Shown: positions 1 to 5,004 of the stretch, one piece after another | How the letters are laid out: each line of letters begins with the position of its first letter | Numbering within the stretch: position 1 is the first letter of the stretch | Source of the DNA: Alphaproteobacteria bacterium | Lineage (GTDB): Bacteria; Pseudomonadota; Alphaproteobacteria; UBA8366 | Assembly (NCBI GenBank): GCA_018665505.1 | Contig: JABJCS010000740.1 | Coordinates: 1-6,337, forward strand | Direction of reading: 5' to 3' | Length of the DNA: 6,337 nt | Notes under the pieces: generated by a model | The model's database searches: none | Seen by the model: only the letters and a program-made list of their open reading frames with translations | Told to the model about the DNA's origin: nothing | Translations under genes and position numbers: made by a program

Positions 1-1
1 C

Positions 2-1303
2 GGCGCCAAGGAAGTCGAGCGGGTGCCCGCGCATACGGCGCTCTCGGGCCCGGCGGCGGGTGTTGTGGGGGCCGGGTTTATCGGCGAGGCCGCCGGATAC
101 AAGGATGTCATCGGCGTCGATATCGGCGGCACCTCGGCGGACATCTGCCTGATCAAGGATGGTGTCTGCAGTCTGACGGGAAAGGGCAAGATCGGCGATT
201 GGCCACTCGCTTTCCCGATGCTCGATATCAATACGGTTGGCACCGGCGGTGGGTCGATCGCCAGCGTCTCCAAAACGGGCGCCCTCACCGTTGGTCCCGC
301 CAGTGCTGGGGCCGATCCGGGCCCAGCGTGTTACGGCAAGGGTGGTGAGCAGGCAACGATCACCGACGCGCATTTCGTGCTGGGACATCTGCCGCCCTAT
401 TTATTGGCGGGCGGTATGGCGCTGGATATCAATGCGGCGTGCCGGGTCATCCAAACTCATGTGGCCGGTCCGCTCAGCCTCACCGTGGAGGCAGCGGCGC
501 GCGGGATTCTTTCCATAGCGGATAACGATATGGTGGGCGCGATCCGAGTGATCTCGGTCGAGCGCGGGCACGATCCCCGCGAATTCGCGCTGATTCCCTT
601 CGGTGGTGCCGGACCCTTGCACGGTGGATCCTTGGCGAAGCTGTTAGGCGCCAAGACAGTGATCGTACCGCCTAGTCCCGGTGTGTTGTCGGCTATGGGA
701 TTGCTGGTCTCACAGCTGCGCGCCGATTATGCACAGACCTGTTATCAAGCACCGCCCGACTTCGATTACGCGCTGATGGCGAATGCTTTCGCGCAGCTCG
801 AGGGTGAAGCTGAGGCGTGGTTTGAGCGCGAGAACGTGCCCGCATCGGCACGCCAGATCACGCGCAAGGCCAGCCTTCGTTATAAGCATCAAGGTTTCGA
901 GTTGGACGTCGAATGGCCCGGCGATGCGGTGACGCCGGAGACGACGGCGCGGGCGCTCGAAGGATTTCACGATTTACACGAACAGCTCTACACTTTCGCA
1001 CAGCGCGACACGCCGATCGAGATCGTCACATTACACGTCTCGGCGGTGGGCACCTTGTTGCAGCCGCGTCTGACGGAATTGCTGTCCGGTGGATCGCTCG
1101 TGGAAGCGGAGATCGACCGGACGACCGTTTATTTCGAAGAAGGTCCGCTATCGGTCCCAATTTACGACCGTGAGAAACTTGCGGCCGGCGTGACGTTCGA
1201 AGGGCCGGCCCTCATCGTGCAATTGGACTCGACGACGCTCGTCAATCCCGACCAGAGCGCCACAGTCGACCGCTTCGGAAATTTAATTCTGAGGACAGCC
1301 TGA
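2..1303 (+). CDS. Hydantoinase/5-oxoprolinase family subunit A, C-terminal part (5' end outside window)
   Basis: This is the C-terminal ~433 residues of a HyuA-type protein; the open frame runs to the left edge, so the GTG at position 23 is internal and not the start. Family members are usually about 650-700 residues, so roughly the first third is missing. The visible part opens with SGPAAGVVGA, then the ATPase-like VDIGGTSAD stretch (bases about 116-142), DINTVGTGGGSIA, GPASAGADPGPACYGKGG, RVISVERGHDPREFALIPF followed by GGAGPLHG, and VPPSPGVLSAMGLL, all hallmarks of the Hydantoinase_A domain. The C-terminal domain ends near FEGPALIVQLDSTTLVNPDQ. Known relatives act in the cytoplasm with a HyuB partner in ATP-dependent opening of hydantoins or 5-oxoproline; acetone carboxylase beta subunits are related, so the substrate cannot be named. 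No hyuB follows; the next gene lies on the other strand. The family call is firm, the substrate is unknown. Confidence 0.93.
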   Translation, partial: GAKEVERVPAHTALSGPAAGVVGAGFIGEAAGYKDVIGVDIGGTSADICLIKDGVCSLTGKGKIGDWPLAFPMLDINTVGTGGGSIASVSKTGALTVGPASAGADPGPACYGKGGEQATITDAHFVLGHLPPYLLAGGMALDINAACRVIQTHVAGPLSLTVEAAARGILSIADNDMVGAIRVISVERGHDPREFALIPFGGAGPLHGGSLAKLLGAKTVIVPPSPGVLSAMGLLVSQLRADYAQTCYQAPPDFDYALMANAFAQLEGEAEAWFERENVPASARQITRKASLRYKHQGFELDVEWPGDAVTPETTARALEGFHDLHEQLYTFAQRDTPIEIVTLHVSAVGTLLQPRLTELLSGGSLVEAEIDRTTVYFEEGPLSVPIYDREKLAAGVTFEGPALIVQLDSTTLVNPDQSATVDRFGNLILRTA

Positions 1304-1369
1304 GTTCTCGTTCCGCGGACCGAAGGGTCGAGACACGGTTCGAATTCAAAACAGTCGAGCAAATTGGGT

Positions 1370-1392
1370 CCCGGATCGCTCACGCGTCCGGG
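1370..1392. repeat. GC-rich intergenic hairpin (CCCGGA/TCCGGG arms)
   Basis: Six-base complementary arms CCCGGA (1370-1375) and TCCGGG (1387-1392) enclose an 11-base loop. It lies 66 bases after the HyuA stop codon. No T-run follows on either strand, so it is not a classical intrinsic terminator. It resembles dispersed CCCGGA-loop-TCCGGG intergenic repeats seen in many alphaproteobacterial genomes; that likeness is from general knowledge and was not searched. Confidence 0.5.
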
Positions 1393-1441
1393 AAACAGCT
1401 GATGAAATATGGTTACAATCGTGGGCGCCAACATCGACGTT

Positions 1442-1461
1442 CCCCGGGCGAAGACCCGGGG
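1442..1461. repeat. Strong GC hairpin, 7-bp perfect stem
   Basis: Perfect arms CCCCGGG (1442-1448) and CCCGGGG (1455-1461) enclose the six-base loop CGAAGA. The hairpin sits in the gap between the convergent HyuA and GNAT genes and could act as a factor-dependent terminator or mRNA 3'-end stabiliser for either, but it has no T-run on either side. It is more likely another member of the CCGGG-type dispersed repeats. Confidence 0.6.
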
Positions 1462-1470
1462 TCCAGCGCA

Positions 1471-1484
1471 CCCGGAATTCCGGG
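1471..1484. repeat. 14-bp perfect palindrome CCCGGAATTCCGGG
   Basis: The 14 bases are fully self-complementary around a central AATT, nine bases after the neighbouring hairpin and 47 bases past the stop of the GNAT gene on the minus strand. Its arms share the CCCGG core of the two hairpins to the left. It could be a decayed repeat or a protein-binding palindrome; nothing visible decides between these. Confidence 0.5.
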
Positions 1485-1531
1485 CCACCGGGACCTAACC
1501 TAGACCGCCCCACGTCCGGAAAACAGAAAAA

Positions 1532-2125
1532 CTACCTGGGCCGGTTCAGCTGGTAGGTTAGATGCGTCTTCACCGCCTGCCATTCACTGTTGATGATGCT
1601 GTAGGCGCAGGTATCCCGGATCGATCCGTCGGCCATCACCTGATGGTTTCGCAGTACCCCGTCGAGTTTCGCTCCCAGGCGTTCGATCGCGCGTTGGCTC
1701 TGCGTGTTGAAACGGTGTGTGCGGAATTCGACGGCGATACAGTCCAGTGTCTCGAAGGCGTGCTGCAGGAGCAGTCGCTTGCATTCCGTGTTCATGGGCC
1801 CACGTTGAACCCGCTTGCGGTACCAGGTCGAGCCGATCTCCACTCGTTTCGCGGCCGCGTCGATATTCATATAGGTCGTCATGCCAACCGCTTGGCCGGT
1901 CGCGTTCTCGATGATGGTGAAGGGCAGCATTGAGCCTGTTTCCTGAAGCCCCCGGCGACGCTCGATTTCGTCACCAACCTTTTCCGCGGTTGGGACCGAC
2001 GTGTACCAGAGGTTCCACAGCTCGCCGTCCTTGGTGGCTTCGACCAGATCGTCGTGATGCGCCATCGCCAGCGGCGCAAGAGTAGCGGTTTTCCCTTCAA
2101 GGGTGACGGGTTGCAGCCAAGTCAT
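1532..2125 (-). CDS. GNAT family N-acetyltransferase, RimJ/RimL-like (197 aa)
   Basis: A cytoplasmic protein expected to transfer acetyl from acetyl-CoA to an amine; the acceptor is unknown. Length and layout fit the RimJ/RimL-type GNAT fold (Acetyltransf_3). Residues 1-25 carry the N-terminal strand (VTLEGKTATLAPL), 68-100 the central strands (LPFTIIENATGQAVGMTTYM, then VEIGSTWY), 104-125 the acetyl-CoA loop and helix (RVQRGPMNTECKRLLLQHAFE), and 131-160 the C-terminal signature (AVEFRTHRFNTQSQRAIERL, then GAKLDGVLRNH). The pyrophosphate loop is the R-G-P-x-N-T-E variant and lacks the second glycine of Q/RxxGxG/A, which is usual in this branch. The ATG at 2123-2125 is supported by AAGGA at 2134-2138, eight bases upstream. 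It appears to be a single gene facing HyuA, with repeats on both sides. The family is certain, the substrate is not. Confidence 0.9.
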   Translation of the reverse strand: MTWLQPVTLEGKTATLAPLAMAHHDDLVEATKDGELWNLWYTSVPTAEKVGDEIERRRGLQETGSMLPFTIIENATGQAVGMTTYMNIDAAAKRVEIGSTWYRKRVQRGPMNTECKRLLLQHAFETLDCIAVEFRTHRFNTQSQRAIERLGAKLDGVLRNHQVMADGSIRDTCAYSIINSEWQAVKTHLTYQLNRPR

Positions 2126-2253
2126 CGCTCGTGTCCTTGCATGAAATGTTCAAATTGTGGCGGACAGTAGCGACGGTCCCGACCGGCGGAAAGGACCAAA
2201 CCGCGAATATGAGCAGGGCCAAATCCGTTGGGTCTTGTCACGAATTGGGAGGC

Positions 2254-2280
2254 CCATCCTTCGACAAGCTCAGGATGACG
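2254..2280 (+). repeat. Alphaproteobacterial-type intergenic repeat, copy 1
   Basis: This unit has the pattern CCATCCTTCGACAAGCTCAG followed by GATGACG. CATCCT (2255-2260) and AGGATG (2272-2277) can form a small hairpin around the TCGACAAGCTC loop. A second unit in inverted orientation lies at 2312-2341 and a third at 6105-6130. Repeats of this kind are widespread between genes in alphaproteobacteria. The copy sits between the GNAT start and the LLM oxidoreductase stop. Confidence 0.75.
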
Positions 2281-2311
2281 CGTTCTGTGTGTTGGTGCTC
2301 TGTCTCCCGTC

Positions 2312-2341
2312 CGTCATGGTGAGCTTGTCGAACCACGATGG
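2312..2341 (-). repeat. Alphaproteobacterial-type intergenic repeat, copy 2 (inverted)
   Basis: Read on the minus strand this is CCATCGTGGTTCGACAAGCT followed by CACCATGACG. It shares 13 identical bases (TTCGACAAGCTCA) and the ATGACG end with copy 1, in opposite orientation. With copy 1 it can fold into a long stem: 2254-2258 with 2337-2341, 2260-2272 with 2320-2332, and 2275-2280 with 2312-2317, leaving a 31-base loop. It lies 37 bases past the stop codon of the LLM gene, so the fold would sit in that gene's 3' region. Confidence 0.72.
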
Positions 2342-2378
2342 TTGAGCGGTGGCGCGAACGGCATTCCGCGACCGTGCG

Positions 2379-3221
2379 TTAAAGCACCACTTCCGCCGCG
2401 CGCTCCAATTGCTCGGCCATCTCGGCGTCGCTCTCGACCCAGTCCGGGCGGATGATGACCCGCTCGGCGCCGGCATTGTGCAGGTCCTGGATCAGTTGCT
2501 TGTCGATGGCTTGTCCATAGATCGTGATGCCGATGGATTTAGGGTCGCGTCCGGCGGCTGTCGCCAGATCGTCCAGCTCGCGCCGTTTTACTTCCAGCTC
2601 CTGTGGTGTGATGCGGTTCGGCAACCAGCCGTCCGCATTGGCCACGATTCGCTCCAACACTTTTGGCGCCATGCCACCGACGAGGATCGGCGGATAGGGT
2701 TTCTGCATCGGTTTCGGGAAGGACCGGATCGGCGGGAAATCGAAGAATTCGCCGTGATACTCCGAAATCTCCTGGGTCCAGCAGCCTTTCATGACGTCGA
2801 GGGCTTCGCGGGTTTGCGTCCAACGCCGGGCGAAATTACCGCCCATCAATTCGGTCTCTTCCTTCAGCCAGCCGGTGCCGATGCCGAACATGAAACGTCC
2901 GCCGCTATGCAGATCGAGAACGGAAATCTCCTTTGCCAACATCAACGGATTGCGCTCTGGCAGCAAGGTGATGCCGGTCGCGAGCTTGATCGTACTGGTC
3001 ACCGCGGAGGCTCGGGCGAGCGCGATATAGGGGTCGGTGAAATGCGAGTAGGTCCACGGGATTTCGCCGCCGGTCGCCGGGAACGGACTGTCACTTTCGA
3101 CTGGCACCGCCGGGTGTTCCGCGTACCAGATCGAATCGAAGCCGAGGTCCTCGGCCTTCTTGGCGATCACGGCCGGGTCGAACGTATAAGCGGGAAGCGG
3201 GACGGAAGTGCCGATTTGCAT
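2379..3221 (-). CDS. LLM class flavin/F420-dependent oxidoreductase, TIGR03619-like (280 aa)
   Basis: A luciferase-like TIM-barrel oxidoreductase, expected in the cytoplasm and using FMN or coenzyme F420; the substrate is unknown. The start MQIGTSVPLPAY is typical. Residues 22-36 read KAEDLGFDSIWYAEH, 78-90 IKLATGITLLPER, 91-110 NPLMLAKEISVLDLHSGGRF and 112-121 FGIGTGWLKE, the glycine-rich cofactor signature of the family. PPILVGG (177-183) and the later ADGWLPN (196-202) are also standard. At 280 residues it is full length for the TIGR03619 group. The ATG at 3219-3221 has only a weak GGACAAG upstream (3227-3233). It is divergent from the TSUP transporter with 65 bases between the chosen starts. 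Family membership does not settle whether F420 is used; most proteobacteria do not make it, so FMN is plausible. Confidence 0.9.
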   Translation of the reverse strand: MQIGTSVPLPAYTFDPAVIAKKAEDLGFDSIWYAEHPAVPVESDSPFPATGGEIPWTYSHFTDPYIALARASAVTSTIKLATGITLLPERNPLMLAKEISVLDLHSGGRFMFGIGTGWLKEETELMGGNFARRWTQTREALDVMKGCWTQEISEYHGEFFDFPPIRSFPKPMQKPYPPILVGGMAPKVLERIVANADGWLPNRITPQELEVKRRELDDLATAAGRDPKSIGITIYGQAIDKQLIQDLHNAGAERVIIRPDWVESDAEMAEQLERAAEVVL

Positions 3222-3286
3222 GATTACTTGTCCATAATTCGGTGGTTACCGTACCAATCTATATCGCCGCCGGTTATAGTCACTTC

Positions 3287-4045
3287 ATGTTCGAGTCATC
3301 TTTGTGGTCTCCTGAAAGTATCGCCGTTGTCGTCGCCGTGTTGCTTCTGGCCGGGTTCGTCAAAGGAGTGGTCGGTCTTGGCCTGCCGACGGTATCGCTC
3401 GGATTGTTGACCGCCGTCTTCGGCCTGAAGGCGGCCATCGCCCTGATGCTGGTGCCGTCCTTCGCGACCAATCTGGTGCAGGGGCTGGTTGGTTGCGAGT
3501 TGGCGCAAATCATGCGCCGCTTGTGGCTGCTGATGGTTGTCGCGTGTATTACCATTTGGCTGTCTTCGGCTCTACTGGCCGGGGCGGATACCGCGATCCT
3601 GTCGGCGGTGTTAGGGATGTCGCTCTGTCTATACAGCGGTTTGAGCCTGACCCGCCCGCAGGTCCAAGCGCCGCCCGACAAGGAGCGCTGGCTCTCGCCC
3701 TTAGTCGGTGCGATCAATGGCGGCCTGACGGGTCTGACAGGCTCTTTCGTGGTGCCCGGTGTGCTTTATCTGCAGGCCCTGGGTTTTCCGCGCGATGTAT
3801 TTATCCAGGCGATGGGCGTACTGTTCACGGTGTCGACAGTGGCCCTCGCCGGGTCGATGTCGGGGCGCGGACTGCTGACGGCGGATTTAGGTTTGCTTTC
3901 GATGGTCGGTTTGATCCCTGCCTTCGCCGGTATGTATATCGGCCAGAAGGTGCGGAAACGGCTATCCGAGGAACGCTTCCGGCAAGTCTTCTTTATCAGC
4001 GTCGGCGTGCTCGGCGCTTATATCATCGTGCGCTCGCTGCTATGA
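3287..4045 (+). CDS. TSUP family membrane transporter, sulfite exporter TauE/SafE type (252 aa)
   Basis: An inner-membrane protein with about eight predicted helices, near residues 11-33, 41-63, 79-99, 102-120, 136-162, 170-190, 198-220 and 232-252. The two halves of the fold each begin with a glycine-rich helix, AGFVKGVVGLGLPTVSLGLL in the first and GAINGGLTGLTGSFVVPGVL in the second; this duplicated pattern is the mark of the TauE/SafE (formerly DUF81) family. Known members export sulfite, sulfoacetate or related anions, or take part in organosulfur use; the substrate here is unknown. I chose the ATG at 3287 because MFESSLW gives the usual short amino end. An in-frame GTG at 3242 would add 15 residues. 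Neither start has a clear ribosome site. It is divergent from the LLM gene and convergent, 19 bases apart, with the ABM-like gene. Confidence 0.9.
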   Translation: MFESSLWSPESIAVVVAVLLLAGFVKGVVGLGLPTVSLGLLTAVFGLKAAIALMLVPSFATNLVQGLVGCELAQIMRRLWLLMVVACITIWLSSALLAGADTAILSAVLGMSLCLYSGLSLTRPQVQAPPDKERWLSPLVGAINGGLTGLTGSFVVPGVLYLQALGFPRDVFIQAMGVLFTVSTVALAGSMSGRGLLTADLGLLSMVGLIPAFAGMYIGQKVRKRLSEERFRQVFFISVGVLGAYIIVRSLL

Positions 4046-4064
4046 TTCCGACCTGCGATACGAC

Positions 4065-4424
4065 TCAGCGTGCAAAGCCGCCAATCTCTTCCATGTGAAC
4101 CGCTCCGAACCCCGCAAGCGCGCCGCGCACGGTCTCGTCCGGATTGCCGTAGACCACAAACCGGGTCGGCTCGACCGTCGCTAAAATCCGTTCCGCGAAT
4201 TTCTCGCCGAAGGTCGCGAGGTGGATCATGGTCGCCGCCGAATCCACGTATCGCTCATAGATATGGCAGGTTTGTTGGTCTTCGCTGATGAACCATTCAT
4301 AGATCAGAGTGTCCGGTTCGTTCGCATTGGTTGCGGCGACCATCTCCGCCATCACCGATTTGAACGTGTCGAGCTGTCCAGGCTTGATCGAAATCTCTAG
4401 CAGCCAATGCACATTATCGGACAT
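4065..4424 (-). CDS. Antibiotic biosynthesis monooxygenase (ABM)-fold / YgiN-like small protein (119 aa)
   Basis: A small cytoplasmic protein of the dimeric alpha/beta-barrel superfamily. The first strand is WLLEISIKPGQ (residues 7-17), followed by a helix (DTFKSVMAEMVAATNANEP), then TLIYEWFISEDQQTCHIYER (39-58) and DSAATMIHLATFGEKF (61-76), the order of strands and helices seen in ABM/YgiN proteins. Some relatives are cofactor-free monooxygenases acting on quinols or polyketides; many have no known role, so no reaction should be assigned. The frame stays open back to an ATG at 4550, but the start at 4424 is preferred because AAAGGGGGG lies just seven bases upstream and a promoter fits further upstream. 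The tail from about residue 95, including HMEEIGGFAR, extends past the usual domain end. It is divergent from the second GNAT gene. Confidence 0.85.
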   Translation of the reverse strand: MSDNVHWLLEISIKPGQLDTFKSVMAEMVAATNANEPDTLIYEWFISEDQQTCHIYERYVDSAATMIHLATFGEKFAERILATVEPTRFVVYGNPDETVRGALAGFGAVHMEEIGGFAR

Positions 4425-4431
4425 GGCGTTT

Positions 4432-4440
4432 CCCCCCTTT
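4432..4440 (-). promoter_or_regulatory. Ribosome binding site deciding the ABM-like gene start
   Basis: On the minus strand AAAGGGGGG ends seven bases before the ATG at 4424. This purine run is the strongest ribosome site in the window. It decides against the longer frame beginning at 4550, whose 42 extra residues (SSNIPPFHSARPQLRS and the like) do not look like the family. Confidence 0.72.
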
Positions 4441-4456
4441 TGTCTGCAATGTTTGG

Positions 4457-4484
4457 AGTATATCCCAGAAACGGTGGACCTCAA
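4457..4484 (-). promoter_or_regulatory. Predicted sigma-70 promoter for the ABM-like gene
   Basis: On the minus strand TTGAGG (4479-4484) and TATACT (4457-4462) are separated by 16 bases, close to the TTGACA/TATAAT consensus. Transcription would start near 4450, giving a leader of about 25 bases that carries the AAAGGGGGG ribosome site. The -35 box overlaps an imperfect palindrome centred on AATT at 4483-4486, which could be an operator, though the symmetry is weak. Confidence 0.5.
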
Positions 4485-4512
4485 TTGGGGCCTCGCGGAA
4501 TGAAAGGGCGGT

Positions 4513-4977
4513 ATGTTCGAAGATAAGGATTGGGTGTTTCGCCGCGCCACCGAGGCGGACGCGGATGCGGTCCGAGACCTCGTGCGGGCGGTCTACGGTA
4601 AGTACGTCGCGGCCATGGGGCGGGAATCAAGGCCGATGACGGCAGACTATATAGCCGCTATCGAAAACCATCAGGTCTGGATCGTTGAGGAGGGCGGCGA
4701 GATACTTGCGGTGCTCGTACTCATCGCGGAACCGGATGCGATGACATTGGAGAATGTAGCGGTCAGCGAGCGGTTGCAGGGCCGCGGGGTCGGTAGCCGG
4801 TTATTGGTTTTCGCCGAAGCCGAGGCGGCGCGTCAGGGATATGACGAAATATTGCTCTATACGAACGAGATGATGGGCGACAATGCCGCCTACTATGCAC
4901 GGCGCGGTTATGAAGAAACCCACCGGGAGCCGTTTGCCAGCACCCAAGTCATCCATATGAAAAAACGGGTGGCGTAG
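4513..4977 (+). CDS. GNAT family N-acetyltransferase (154 aa)
   Basis: A typical single-domain acetyltransferase of the cytoplasm. WVFRRATEADADAVRDLVRA (residues 7-26) is the first strand and helix, VWIVEEGGEILAVLVLIAE (55-73) the central strands, and LENVAVSERLQGRGVGSRLL (79-98) motif A, with Q89-G-R-G-V-G94 as a complete acetyl-CoA pyrophosphate loop. ILLYTNEMMGDNAAYYARRG (113-132) followed by YEE is motif B, with the tyrosine usually acting near the thioester. It differs from the RimJ/RimL-like protein at 1532-2125, so the two are not recent duplicates. The ATG at 4513 follows AAAGGG (4503-4507 region) at close spacing. Its last codons (AAA AAA CGG GTG GCG TAG) also form the stem and T-run of the terminator for the convergent dehydrogenase gene. 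The acceptor substrate is unknown. Confidence 0.92.
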   Translation: MFEDKDWVFRRATEADADAVRDLVRAVYGKYVAAMGRESRPMTADYIAAIENHQVWIVEEGGEILAVLVLIAEPDAMTLENVAVSERLQGRGVGSRLLVFAEAEAARQGYDEILLYTNEMMGDNAAYYARRGYEETHREPFASTQVIHMKKRVA

Positions 4978-4994
4978 AGAGACCGCCACCCGTT
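4960..4994 (-). terminator. Intrinsic terminator of the SDR gene, overlapping the GNAT 3' end
   Basis: Perfect 11-base arms AACGGGTGGCG (4964-4974) and CGCCACCCGTT (4984-4994) enclose a nine-base loop. Read on the minus strand, ten bases past the dehydrogenase stop codon, the stem is followed at once by a run of six T (two of them counted in the stem), the classical rho-independent form. On the plus strand the stem is followed by CGATCC with no T-run, so it should stop mainly minus-strand transcription, though it may weakly affect the GNAT transcript. The GNAT stop codon lies in the loop. Confidence 0.85.
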
Positions 4995-5004
4995 CGATCC
5001 AACC

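Noticed and set aside
2126..2253. Possible small gene or promoter in the gap before the GNAT gene
   Set aside because: No frame here has both a ribosome site and a family-like product, and I could not find a convincing -35/-10 pair for the minus-strand gene.
3224..3235. Three-codon upstream frame (ATG GAC AAG TAA) two bases before the LLM start
   Set aside because: It could act as a tiny leader peptide, but a frame this short arises easily by chance and it has no ribosome site of its own.
2349..3410. Long plus-strand open frame (353 codons) across the LLM gene
   Set aside because: It is antisense to a clear LLM oxidoreductase, runs on into the TSUP start, and its product is Arg/His/Asp-rich with no recognisable motif. 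It is a high-GC shadow frame.
3493..4098. Second plus-strand frame (201 codons) inside the TSUP gene
   Set aside because: It overlaps the membrane protein frame almost entirely and its product is low-complexity Arg/Gly/Ala-rich, as expected of a GC-driven shadow.
4425..4550. Amino-terminal extension of the ABM-like protein to an ATG at 4550
   Set aside because: The extension overlaps the GNAT start, does not resemble the family, and is bypassed by a strong ribosome site directly before the ATG at 4424.
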